A stretch of DNA of 64,000 bases from NCBI GenBank assembly GCA_963281255.1, contig OY725490.1, positions 4,278,001 through 4,342,000 on the forward strand, in the 5' to 3' direction. The stretch is from Aphrocallistes beatrix (Eukaryota > Porifera > Hexactinellida > Sceptrulophora > Aphrocallistidae). The notes below the pieces were generated by a model. That model saw nothing but the letters and a program-made list of their open reading frames with translations. It made no database searches and was not told the origin of the DNA. Made by a program: the position numbers and the translations under genes. Shown here one piece after another: positions 9,642-19,977 of the stretch; the stretch's first letter is position 1, and the number at the start of each line of letters is the position of its first letter.

Positions 9642-10970
9642 TATAATATTTCTTATTGTCAAATCTTGGATCGTGAACGTCGACTTCAATTATCCAATCA
9701 TCTCACATATTTTTCGATTAAACAACAATCCAATAATCCTAGTATAGGACTGTTAATTGGGACCGTGTTACATCTCGCCCGCATCAATATTTAGCTACCG
9801 CATATATTGTTATTTTGCTATCAGTATCCCATTCTATTTCAGGTACAATGATTTATTGCTAGATATCGAGTCGATATACCAGCATTTCAAAATATATTGA
9901 TGGTTATTGATACTTCAATGCGTGAATTAAATGTTTGTACCCAATTATATATCAAATTATCAGCCTCAATTGTATATTATAAAATAATGAGATAATGGTC
10001 ATGATATAACGCCTGCCCGCATCCCCACTGAAGGTCTTTTTAGAGCTGAAACAACTTTACTATTAACAGTAGTCATAGCTCTTAAAAAATATTTGAATAG
10101 TTTGCAGGGATTTTAATGAAATGTATTTAACCTAAATAACGTGGCTGGGTTGCAGTTTTCTCTTATACAAAAATCTAACCTATTTAACAACTGATAAGGG
10201 ATCTCAATAAATTATCATAGATTTATTAGACAGGGGTCACTTATGTATCCATATCCATATATTGCTGTTATCGACTGCGTTACTACTTGTATTATCCATA
10301 AAACTTTCATCAAATTGCTAACTCTCAAGTTCTTCGAAGACAGTTTTATCCCGGTTCAACTCATACTAAATTACTAGTATTAATTTTAATCATAGTTGAT
10401 GACAAATGGATTGATATGTGTGAGAGAATGTTGTTGTGAAGTATAATAATTCTTCTCTTTCTTAGGAATGGTGTGGCAAGACCGGATAAAGGATGAAGAA
10501 AGAGAAGTGATGTCTAACGGAATAACAACGGTTTGATCTTCCTTAATCTTAGAATATTATTTTCTCTTCATAACATCCTTCAGTTTACTATTTTTAATTC
10601 ATGTAATTCACCATTTCAATAATGATTATTCCAACTTAGTGTTTAATTGTTAGTCTTGCCGTGCTGTGCTCTGAATCTATTTCGAATGTATTTGTTTGTT
10701 TGCAATTAAAATTATGATTATAAACGCTCATTTATTAAGTTCTTAACCTTTTGGGCGTCATGATTTAGTAAGTGTAGTGGACAAATAGAAAGCGAATAAA
10801 TGTTAAAATTGATAATCAGTGATAAATTCAGCTAGCTCGTTTAACCAATCCATGGTCCAGAAAAAATGCCTGCGCCATTGCCTTAGTGTATTAGAATGCT
10901 ATGGTACATCATTATAATTATCATAAACTAAGTAAATACATAATTTTTCTCTCAGACTTTATATTCTATA

Positions 10971-11531
10971 ATCCTTACTATGAAAACTCGATTAATGTTT
11001 GTGCATGTGTGTATATATACGTATACGTATATATATATGTAACGAATTGATTGAAGAAACTGTCTGGCCCAGAAAGCTGATTTTTGGCATGTGGGAGTCT
11101 TTTGGCTATGGCTCCAGGATGTTCTGAGCTCAGACCAAAATGTCGACTCATCATGGAATTATGACGTCATTGTCACATTTTTAAAAGTTAAGCAATACAG
11201 TTATTCGAGCATAACTCAACCATTATAGGAGATAGAAGGCTGAAATTTTAATAGAATCTGTATACCAACATACCTCACATATGATGCAACTATCGTCAAA
11301 AAATGATGACTCATCACTTTGTTATGACGTCATCATTACTCATCAAAATTTTTAAAATTGATAAATTTGGTGATTTTTCGTGCGATATCGATTATAACAG
11401 TAGGACAGACGTATTTAGATGTTATCACCCTTACAATTAATCAATGTGACCCCAGGCGCCAAAGGGCGTCTCCGGTGGACACAAAGTGTCCGTCAGCCGC
11501 GCAGCGCAAGCAAGCGAAGCGCGCGCTTGTT
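10971..11531 (+). repeat. Dispersed repeat family A, copy 4
   Basis: A complete forward body with the ATCCTTACTATGAAAACTCG end, a TA-rich tract containing TATACGTATACG, two ATGACGTCAT sites, and the hairpin block GGCGCC...GTGTCCGTCAGCCGC. An OTU-protease remnant begins within 300 bp of its GC-rich end. Confidence 0.92.
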
Positions 11532-11813
11532 ACTATTAAGTCGCATATACTTGCATAATGAATATTTAGTAATTCATTCTTCTAAAGTTATGATTTCAGT
11601 ATCTCTAAGGCTATTGAATAACTTAACACAACACCTATGGGGAAGCTTTCCTGAAGAGTGTTCTACTGTGGTGCCTGAAATTAAGAAAAATTCAAGAATA
11701 TCTCCAATATCAGAAGAGTGGCAGCGAGAAAAATGTGCAATCTTTGGAGTTTTATTCCGATCTCAAAGTAAGCACCCTACCAACTAAACTGGCCAACCTT
11801 TGCGTGACTATAA

Positions 11814-12185
11814 ACCATAGAAATATCCTCTATCGGAGGAGATGGAAATTGCTTTTTTCGTTGCATTGCCGAAATTACAACCGGAAACCAAGAGGACCAT
11901 TCAATTTTTCGCTCAACAATTGCCAGTTTTATAGCTAGTAAAGGCACGACTCAGCTTGGCTGGTATTTCAAACAAAAGAATACAGCTCATTTTGACTACC
12001 TTGTCCATGAACGTCCCATCCAGAATGATGGAGAATGGGCGAGTGATGTTGAGATCATGGCTACGTCAGCATTATTAAAGACCGATATATATAACACGAT
12101 GGAGTTTAATTCGACCCAGTACCTATGATGAAAACCCATCCCTCTATATTACTAATTACGGGCATCATTATGAACCTGTTATCTC
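11814..12185 (+). pseudogene. OTU-family cysteine protease domain, remnant without start codon
   Basis: A frame with no Met, open from 11814 to a TGA at 12126-12128, reads GGDGNCFFRCIAEITTG near its start. This is the OTU catalytic Asp-Gly-Asn-Cys box. It continues through a helix and NDGEWASDVEIMATSALL, a conserved OTU segment. After the stop and a shift, the sequence at 12140-12180 reads LYITNYGHHYEPV, holding the catalytic His. All three active-site elements are therefore present but broken. OTU domains are carried by several transposon types, including some Helitron/Helentron and Mutator-like elements. The parent element here is unknown. The frame at 11589-11787 just upstream may be part of the same protein. 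Confidence 0.85.
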
Positions 12186-12436
12186 CATGATCAACAGTAG
12201 CATACCAACTTGTGGTAATGTCCAATTAAAAGCATTGACTATTGATTAAAATCAATAACCTATCATATTCCTTCTTGATATATTTTGTTAAATTTGAATT
12301 TAACTTGGTTTAACTCAGTTTAAATAGAGGTTTAATAAATTTAAACCAGGGAGTGAACTAAACCTTCCAACCCTGTGTTAAATCAAACCGATTTTTTACT
12401 GCGTACGCATTATTACACAGTTGTAGACGTATAATT
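12186..12436. other. No gene; TTTAAAC-rich segment
   Basis: AT-rich. It includes repeated TTAACT/TTTAAAC motifs at 12295-12365, followed by CCAACCCTG. This could be a decayed end of a GGTTAA-type hAT MITE. Nothing else is visible. Confidence 0.3.
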
Positions 12437-12600
12437 ATCTCGTATAGAAATGACTGAGAAATCTACGATTGTATATACATCTCGTATAGAAATGACTGAG
12501 AAATCTACGATTGTATATACATATCGTATAGAAATGACTGAGAAATCTATGATTGTATATATGCATCTCGTATAGTAATTGCTAAGAAATCTACGATGGT
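12437..12600 (+). repeat. Minisatellite, about 54-bp unit, three to four copies
   Basis: The unit contains CTCGTATAGAAATGACTGAG, AAATCTACGATTG and TATATAC. Three units are nearly identical and the fourth is diverged (a TAGTAATTGCTAAG variant). The minus-strand open frame across it is only a by-product of the repeat. Confidence 0.9.
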
Positions 12601-12712
12601 TGAGAAATCTCATCCATGGTTCGCTTATACTAATGACTGCAAGCTAGGGATATATCTGAGCATTTCTTTATTGCTACATGTCGTGAGTGATATTATTCTG
12701 CCATTTCGACTA

Positions 12713-13440
12713 TTAGAAACCTCGTGGATTGTGAAAATTTTCATTTCTAAAACAGAATATTTTCCAGACTACACAAATAGCGTGTGGACCAAAGTCGCCC
12801 TTACTTCTCAGGAATCTCTTCACTTCAACCTGTTCACTAAGGAAATGAAACTTCTTTCTTTTGAAACCTCGCATCCCTAAACAGATTTTCACAACTTTGC
12901 GGAATGAAATTTTGAGATCTAGAGCCATTTTCCTCGGCGAACGCCGGGGATTTCGACGAATCCGCTCCCACACAGCTTTCTAGAGTTGTAGAACCCTTAT
13001 TGACGACCACTTTTTACAAAGTCCGCAGCTCCTCCGATCTCCTTGTATCTCCTAATAGTACGATCATAGGCGTCGTAACCCACCCGGTTACCCGGCAATG
13101 ACCAGGCGGCCCAGAGTGAATGCCGGGTACTACCCGGTCTAATGCCGGATGCTACCCGGTAAAAAGACCGGGTACTACCCGGTAAAAGATTGGTGCTATT
13201 ATGTACTGGTAATTGACTGTTACTAATTCCTCATGTAGATCAAGGGTTCACGGCCCATTTGGCTGACGGTAACGCTGGATTTGCTGAAGATACGGTCCGA
13301 TTAACTGACTGAACGGCCCTGGATTATTGTTGCCGGGCAGTCCAAGGGTAGGAAATAAAATTTACGACGCCTATGAGTACAATAGACGAACTTTCGAAAC
13401 TTCAACAACTTAACGAAACTTCAACAATTTCATTATTTCT
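12713..13440 (-). pseudogene. Tc1/mariner transposase N-terminal half, split by a hAT-like MITE
   Basis: Minus-strand segments before and after the inserted MITE read FVYCTIRRYKEIGGAA, then ERIRRNP-type RIRRNPRRSPRKMALDL and GMRGFKRKKFHFLSEQ. These are the two helix-turn-helix units of a Tc1/mariner DNA-binding domain. WKIFCFRNENF follows, where the first catalytic Asp box (FSDEK in relatives) is degraded. No second or third catalytic residue was found downstream. Stops and frameshifts are present. Confidence 0.8.
13065..13375. mobile_element. hAT-like MITE with CCGGGTA repeats
   Basis: A 311-bp element with ends CATAGGCGTCGTAA and TTACGACGCCTATG. It is flanked by AGTACGAT (13057-13064) and AGTACAAT (13376-13383), identical at seven of eight bases. 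The interior has several ACTACCCGGT/TGCCGGGTA units. It interrupts the DNA-binding half of a mariner-type transposase on the minus strand. Confidence 0.88.
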
Positions 13441-13657
13441 GCATGTGTCCCCCCCGGGTTTGAATAATTCAATAATCCCACATCCCACATGCCATCGGGA
13501 ATAAAATTTCAGAATCTGATTATTTTGTATAATTAAGTTATATCTTTAGAGTAAAGTGTTACTATAACTTTAAAAAAGTTATATAATAACTAATACACAG
13601 GTTATGTTTGGATTGGTGGTAGTCTAAATTGGGGATTGAAATTAAATTGCATCCTGT

Positions 13658-14212
13658 ATCCTTACTATTAAAACTCGATTCTTGTTTGTATATATATATA
13701 TATATATATATCTGTAACGAATTGATTGAAGAAACTGCCCGGCACAGAAAGCTGATTTTTGGCATGTGGGAGTCTTTTGGCTATGGCTCCAGTAAGTTCT
13801 GAGCTCAGAGGAAAATGTCGACTCATCATGGAATTATGACGTCATTGTCACATTTTTAAAAGTTAAGCAACACAGTTATTCGGGCATAACTCAGCCATTA
13901 TAGGAGATAGAAGGCTGAAATTTTAATAGAATCTGTATACTAACACGTCTCACATATGATGCAACTATCATAACAAAAAATGATGACTCATCACTCTGCT
14001 ATGACGTCATCATTACTCATCAAATTTTTAAAAATTGACAAATTTGGTGTTTTTTCGAGTGATATCGATTTTAAAACTAAGATGGACATATTTAGAGATG
14101 ATATATCCCGTTTAATTAACCAATGTCACCTCCAGGCGACCGAAGGGAGCCTCCGGCGGACACAAAGTGTCCGCAAGCAGCGCAGCGCAAGCAAGCGAAA
14201 CGCGCTTGTACT
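13658..14212 (+). repeat. Dispersed repeat family A, copy 5
   Basis: A complete forward copy with a TATATA tract at 13688-13710, two ATGACGTCAT sites, a TGACTCA site at 13983, and the hairpin block at 14134-14190. A remnant of the far end (ACTATTAAAACTC) follows the CGCTTGT end. Confidence 0.92.
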
Positions 14213-14414
14213 ATTAAAACTCAAACAAGTTAAAAGTAAGTTATTGGAAGAAATGCTTTCAAATAGGAAATAATATTAGTGTATAAAAACAAATTAACAT
14301 CACTCCACGTCAGTGGTTAAATTAACCACACGACACAAAATTCATATTTATAATTATAACATATTTATTGTATCTGAATAAAGATATCACAGTTAATTTT
14401 TTAAGCAGTTGTCA

Positions 14415-14690
14415 GGGCTTTAAGCAAATGTCGACTCATCATGGAATAATGACGTCAGTATCACCTTTTATAGATGGAAATTTAAATCTTTCGACTATAA
14501 TTCAGCCATTTTAGGTGATAGAAGGCTGAAATATTAACAGAATGTGTACGTAGATTATTAGATCTCAAATATGATACAAGTTCATCAAAAATGATGACTC
14601 AGCAATCTGTTATGAGGTAGTCAATACGCATCAAGAATTTAGAAACTGAGAAGTCTGATGACTTTTCGAGTGATATCGACAATAATCAAA
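14415..14690 (+). repeat. Dispersed repeat family A, copy 6, degenerate middle fragment
   Basis: It keeps GTCGACTCATCATGGAATAA, TGACGTCA, the GATAGAAGGCTGAAAT core and TTTTCGAGTGATATCGA. Both ends are missing and it is more diverged than its neighbours. It abuts family B copy 1. Confidence 0.75.
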
Positions 14691-16140
14691 ATAGCTCTAT
14701 AAGGGAGTTCATATCTAAAATGCACCAGAAATCAGAAATTTAGTGACAATTGCATCAGAAATAAAAATATAATCATCTAAAAGAAATGTTCAGATCCGAC
14801 CATTTGTTCGTCAGTTATCGCTTATTATAGGTAAAGTTGAGGCATGATACCTCAATATGGTTCCGAAAGAGGCAGGTGTCATATCTTAAAGGATATATAT
14901 TATAATATATAGGTTTCTCAAACATCTTTTGTCAAAAGTAAATATTTCTCGACATATCATTGACTTTAATACAAATTCTATGGAGAACTTTGAATATATT
15001 AGAGAATGGCGAACCCAATAATTGAATACTATATGTCCAAATGTGGCTATTAACCCACGCTTGGCGAGGGGTTTTGTAGCGTCATTTCCTGTTTAAGCTT
15101 TTTGGGCGGGGAAGCCATACAAGTTTGGGGTCTGACTATAAATAGAAAAAATCACTTAGCCAAACGCAGGTTAAGCTAAACAATCAATACAATTGCTGTT
15201 AATAATGTGTACAGAAAAATTGGAACACTTTTAATAATTATCTCTGTAAATATATGCCAAAATTCTTAGTTCTCAATTCCTAACATACTTTTTATAACGG
15301 TAGATATATGATTCATTGATACTAATTACACATCTTATGGAATGTTAAGTTTTAGATTTTTCAAATCCTAACTTGGAAACAAAAAGTCTTAGACTCTTGT
15401 TCTAATTTCCTAATATACTTCTTAGATGCTCTTTAATCATTCTAAACTGATGGATTATATTTTGTAATGCTAGAACTATGAATTATTATATCCAATTGGT
15501 TCAAAATATTCGGAGTTAGGAGCCTCAAGGAAATTTGGGAATTTTCAGCATACTTTTGCTATTTTCCCTAAAATTTGTTAGGAATATATCCAAATCATCC
15601 GTATAAATGCGAATAAATTTATATGAATGCTTAAATTTGACCTTAATAGCTCATTTTATATTGTTTTTAATATTTAAACTTGAAATCACTATATCTCAGG
15701 AATTAAAAAATTCAAAAGTTGTTCCATATAATTAGGCGATGAATATAGGACCACTTGATTTTCGATATCTTATAACTTAGTTGTATTATGGCAGATTTAT
15801 CAAAAAAAAACAGTAATTTTGGGGGGGTTTTGGGGTTTTTTTCAGACACGAATAAAATTTACAATATTTGTCATTTTAACTTTCTTTTGGTTCCATGAGA
15901 AGGCTAATATGATAGACTCTCTATGATTCGATTTTTGAAGCATTTGTTTCCTTGCATGTCCTAAAAAATATTTTGAGTGGCTGGGGGTCTACCATTAGGA
16001 TGTGATAGCAGAATATGTAAAAATAGACTTTAAGACAGTATATCTCACAAACTAGAAATGAGAATCAAAAGCGGTTCTCGCGCTACTAGATAATCCCTTG
16101 GCTGTAAGCCAAATCGTATGATTTTTCGCGGGAGGTATCC
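14690..16140 (+). repeat. Dispersed repeat family B, copy 1
   Basis: Non-coding repeat sharing long stretches with 54722-56540 (same strand) and 61285-63204 (opposite strand). Shared text includes ACCATTTGTTCGTCA, TATATGATTCATTGATA and CTTAGTTCTCA. The right end reads GGGAGGTATCC followed by TTAA, like the terminus of the complete copy at 61285. The left end is truncated. Confidence 0.8.
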
Positions 16141-16479
16141 TTAAGAACCAATGGTTGAATCTGAACAGTTTTTTTTTAATTATCAAAATTTCATTTCTGA
16201 TGCAATAAATCCTCGAACTCTGATATTAAAGCTGCCCTTCGCGAGTATTTTAGAAAGGAATTCTCTTTAAGATCTAATTTGAAGTTATTTAATGGCTTTT
16301 CATTTAAATTCTTCCATCTTAGAATAGTTAAAGTGGATAAACAATGTGCGAGTTCCATATCTTTACAAAAAATGTCGGTCGACAGACCGATAGTGCAGCT
16401 CCAGGAAGTGACTCGAAGGAACATGAAATGTGAATATCGGAATACATCGGGAAACACTCATTTTAGGACATTCTAAGTG
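16141..16479. other. Sequence shared with family B copy 5, no gene
   Basis: Similar to 35740-35900 (TTTGATGCAATAAT, GAGTATTATAGA, GGAACTCTCTTT motifs in related form). The short frames in this segment look like chance. It may be an outer part of a family B variant or a second repeat next to it. Confidence 0.45.
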
Positions 16480-16990
16480 TAAAATTTGGAATCTACATGT
16501 TTGTTTCCGTTGAGAACTCGCTTTTAGCTTAAAATATATTTTTTAAAAAAGGTGTGAAAATATGTAAATATCAAAATTCAATAGCTCATAAAATATTCTA
16601 ATTATTTCTTTCAAAGTGCGAAAATCGGAATCTACATATTAAAATATCCTATATTAGCTTTTGAGAACTCGCTTTTAGCTCGAAACAAGAATTTTTCAGG
16701 TGTGAAAATATGTACTTGTATATAAACTTATGTAGTAACTACTAACATTCACATATTATCACTTTCAAAGTGCGAAATTCGGAATCTACATATTAAAATA
16801 TCCTATATTAGCCGTTGAGAACTCGCTTTTGGCATAAAATAAAACTTTTTTTAAAGGTGTGAATATATGTATATATCAATATGTTGATAACTCATAAAAT
16901 ATTCACATTATTACTTTCAAAGTGCGAAAATCGTATCCTACATGGTGAAATACCCTATATTAGTCGTTGAGATCTTACTTAAATCTTTAA
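16480..16990 (+). repeat. Tandem repeat, about 140-150 bp unit, four copies
   Basis: Units begin near 16484, 16622, 16770 and 16922. Each holds TCAAAGTGCGAAAATCG, GGAATCTACAT, GAGAACTCGCTTTTAGC and AGGTGTGAAAATATG in the same order. Identity falls in the last unit. No open frame crosses the array. Confidence 0.85.
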
Positions 16991-17646
16991 ACAAAGGTTT
17001 GCAGTGGAGGTGTTAAAATATGAATATATACTTATAAAACCGGAAGTGATGAGATTTTGCGAAAAAATTTTGACAGTGCACATCGACATCATAAAGAGAT
17101 CCTACATGCGAAATTTGGTAAAAATCGGACTGTTAGATTTCGTAGTAGCGCGCGTACGGACATACATACATACATCATACGGACGGACGAGATACTCCGT
17201 CCATGCTATAAGGGCATCTCCCTATAGGAGCTGCACTAAAAATACGAAATAAGCATAAAAACAAAGCAACCCCATGGTTTTGAAACAATCCCGATCGCGG
17301 ACAAAAATAAAAATGACGCAACAAGAAACGTTTGAAATGGAAAAAAAAATCTTTTGGAGAGAATGTAAACCTAGAATTTGTTGTTCTGAAAGAAAAAGTA
17401 TCAAAAAAGCATCAATTTAGTTCTTTTTTACCATATAAGGTATGATTGATTCAACATGCAAAATGTCCCGTATTATCGGATCTTTTTCACTCTTATATTA
17501 ACTAATTTCCCACGATTTCCCCACTTTTACATGCATTTCGAATTATGCCATTTTTTCCCTGAAATTCAAATCTGCGCAACGCTTTTATCATGGCTCAAGT
17601 TGTCATGCATGTAAAGGTGAGACGTATTTACAAAATACCTAAAAAG
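16991..17646. other. No gene; AT-rich with a short GGACGGAC/ACATAC patch
   Basis: Contains CATACATACATAC and CGGACGGACGAGATACTCCGTCC near 17165-17205, the latter able to fold into a small hairpin. The short open frames on both strands have no recognisable motif. Confidence 0.3.
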
Positions 17647-17996
17647 GCTGGATTCGGCTAACCAGTTAACCGGCTAACCGCCATCAATCTCGGTTAACGG
17701 TTAATCAAATCTTAGATCGGTTAGCCGATCTGCATTATTTTTGAAATATTTACACTAATTTCATTTCTTTCTACGGAGATTCAGGAATATTACTTCTAAA
17801 AATTTGATAATACGATATATGTAATTTCTATTTTCTAACCATAGAGTATATTTTGAGACCATAGAAAATTACTAAATTTTTCAATATCAGGTTAAAGATT
17901 TCTCCAAAATTCCATATTTCAACCAATTAGCATTGACATCGGTTAACAGGTTAACCGCCCTGGAGGAAACCAAAACCCCAGCCCTGTACCGAACAA
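17647..17996 (-). mobile_element. hAT-like MITE with GGTTAACCG-rich ends, copy 2
   Basis: Reverse copy of the family at 6816 and 38787. Its CCCCAGCCCTG end is at 17996, and GGTTAACCG motifs cluster at both ends. Flanks give no clear duplication. Confidence 0.8.
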
Positions 17997-18377
17997 CAAG
18001 GAAATCATGCAACCATTATAACTTTAAAATATTCCAAATTTTTAAAATGATGTACGATTCAAAATAATGAATAATTGTCTCTATGTTTTTAAATGAAATT
18101 ATTAAGAATTGTGATATGAAAATAATTGATTTTAATCTCACGGTTTTTATAGAGTGATGTTTCCATGAAAACAGTATGGGAGAGTTAGCTCATCTGGAAG
18201 TTAACCACTTAAACATTTATAATAACATCAATCGATTTTGGAATTATCAATATCCAACAATTTTGTTGGTCAGAATATATGGCGTAGGAAAGCAAAAAAA
18301 CGATAGTTGAAAGATAATTAAAAGATGTAATCAAAAGCTAAAATACTAGAAACAAATATTCAAATATAAGTGCTTAC
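17997..18377. other. UPB1 intron sequence, nothing recognised
   Basis: AT-rich sequence on the downstream (minus-strand) side of UPB1 exon 2. It starts with the GTAAGC donor at 18372-18377 on the minus strand. No homolog of the next UPB1 exon was seen here. Confidence 0.5.
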
Positions 18378-18680
18378 AGGATGTCCAAGATTTCCCTCCA
18401 TATAATATGTAGATTCATTAAAGTCACCAACTCGTGGAATATGATTCTTTCGACTTTTACCGATAACAATACCTTCATTTGAAATGACGACTGCAGTATT
18501 CCATAACTGCTCACCGTGTACAGAATCTCTCTCTAGAATGGGAGAAATTATCCAAATATTATGTTTTCTTGCAAGTTGGCAACAAAATTGAATACTAGCC
18601 CCAGATTCAACATCTTGAGCAAATTCAGTATAAGGATATTTCTCCCTTGTACAAAAAATGAAAGGAATATTCCAAGCTTC
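18378..18680 (-). CDS. UPB1: Beta-ureidopropionase, second coding exon (residues 124-224)
   Basis: Beta-ureidopropionase hydrolyses N-carbamoyl-beta-alanine, and the carbamoyl form of beta-aminoisobutyrate, in the last step of pyrimidine catabolism in the cytosol. This 303-bp exon is open in phase 0 for 101 codons, from [16 protein letters not shown] to [15 protein letters not shown]. The first codon is the catalytic Glu. The catalytic Lys is in [12 protein letters not shown], 77 residues later, the same spacing as I recall for the human enzyme (Glu119, Lys196). [20 protein letters not shown] is a hallmark of this nitrilase branch. A TTCTAG acceptor precedes it at 18681 and a GTAAGC donor follows at 18377. 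The catalytic Cys must be in the next exon, outside the window or unseen. The frame has no start codon of its own. Confidence 0.95.
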
Positions 18681-18827
18681 CTAGAAGACAAATGCAAAAT
18701 GAACAAGCATGAAAGATATCACATATAATTGATTAACTTTGTTAACAAAATATAAAAGTATACAACTTGGAATGGATATACCTTGGATTTTTTTAAATTT
18801 CAAAAGCACCTCGTTTTATATATATAT

Positions 18828-19760
18828 ATATACAAACGCGTTTCGCTCGCGCCTGTCGGGCACTTTGTGTCAGACAGAGGCGCCATTTGGGGACCTAGGC
18901 TCACATTGAACAATTATAAGGTAGTAGATAACATCTCGAAATACGTCCGTCTTACTGTTATAGTCGATATCGCTCGAAAAATCACCAAATTTTTCAATTT
19001 ATACATTTTTGATGGGTAATGATGACGTTATAACAGTGATGAGTAATTGTTGTTTGATGAGTTATATAGTTGTTTGATGAGTTATATGAGATATATTAAT
19101 ATACACATTCTATTAAAATTTAGCCTTCTACAGTACACCCTCGGTTATCCGAACACCTCCGTTTGTTAGCTCAAAGATTGGTGTTCGGATAAGTGAAATC
19201 GTTCGGATAAACGAAATACGTATTTTACGCTCTTAAATGCACATGTACCAACTTAGATGTTATTAAAGAACGTATTAAGATTTGAATACTACTTACACGT
19301 ATGTATAGCCAAACAAATTGACAATGCACGCACAATTTTGGAACATACATTTTTAAGGAATTGATTTATTAAACCATATTCGTAGTTCCTAAATTATGCA
19401 AACGATTATATTAGACCCATATTTACTATTTATTTACAGTCGAATATCTCCAATTACGAAATACTAGCAACATATACGTATGAGCATTATTTCAGTTATC
19501 CGAACACATTATTTCAGTTATCCGAACACATTATTTCAGTTATCCGAACACATCATTTCAGTTATCCGAACACATTATTTCAGTTATCTGAACAAATTAT
19601 TTTCACAAATTCGATTGAAAAGTATTTGATAAAATGAGTGGTACTCGAACACACTGTTCGGATAATCGAGGTGTCGGATAATCGAGGTTCGGATAATCGA
19701 GGGTCTACTGTAGTCTTAAAACAGCTTAGAAAATCGCCAAAATCGTGCTTAAAATGACCA
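18828..19760 (-). repeat. Dispersed repeat family A, copy 7, split by a pogo-like MITE
   Basis: The reverse copy begins at the degraded GC-rich end (GCGTTTCGCTCGCGCC) and keeps TCGATATCGCTCGAAAAATC and the TAGCCTTCTA core. At 19130 it is interrupted by a 580-bp TA-flanked MITE and resumes briefly afterwards. It lies about 150 bp upstream (minus-strand sense) of UPB1 exon 2. Confidence 0.8.
19131..19710. mobile_element. Pogo-like MITE with CCGAACA tandem repeats
   Basis: Ends are CAGTACACCCTCGGTTATCC and GGATAATCGAGGGTCTACTG, flanked by TA on both sides (19129-19130, 19711-19712). Inside, at about 19495-19595, five direct copies of a 22-bp unit containing TTTCAGTTATCCGAACACAT form a minisatellite. 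The CAGT...ACTG ends, TA target and CCTCGNTTATCC-type text recall Tigger/pogo elements. No transposase. Confidence 0.88.
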
Positions 19761-19977
19761 ATTGAGCAATGATATGATGACTAATCGAAATTTTGACAAC
19801 TAATATATAACTTTGCAAAGATAAATTGCAAAGCAAGATTGCAAAGATATTGAATACTGGGAGTGATCCTGTCTCACGTGACAATTTATCGCCATTTGAA
19901 GGATTCCATTGGCGCAACAACGCTTTAGATGCAAAAAAAAACACTTTTATCACAAAAAATCCAAAACTGACTGAAAT

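Larger units (their letters stand above)
8377..10905 (+). mobile_element. P-like DNA transposon, decayed, long terminal inverted repeats
   Basis: About 75-bp inverted repeats bound the element. The left end (8377-8452) and the inverse of the right end (about 10832-10905) share CCATAGCATTC, ACACTAAGGCAATG and CCATGGATTGGTTAAACGAG. A TACAT sequence flanks both sides and may be the target duplication. A THAP-type transposase remnant lies near the left end in forward orientation, which points to the P superfamily. Most of the interior (9200-10830) has no usable frame and contains one small MITE. A stray end of this family is at about 58558. Confidence 0.8.

Noticed and set aside
12413..12613. Minus-strand frame with VYTIVDFSVISIR repeats
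   Set aside because: Created by a 54-bp minisatellite.
1..18377. Third UPB1 exon with the catalytic Cys (ICYG region)
   Set aside because: Searched by eye on the minus strand for a CYGRHHP-like reading and did not find one; probably left of the window.
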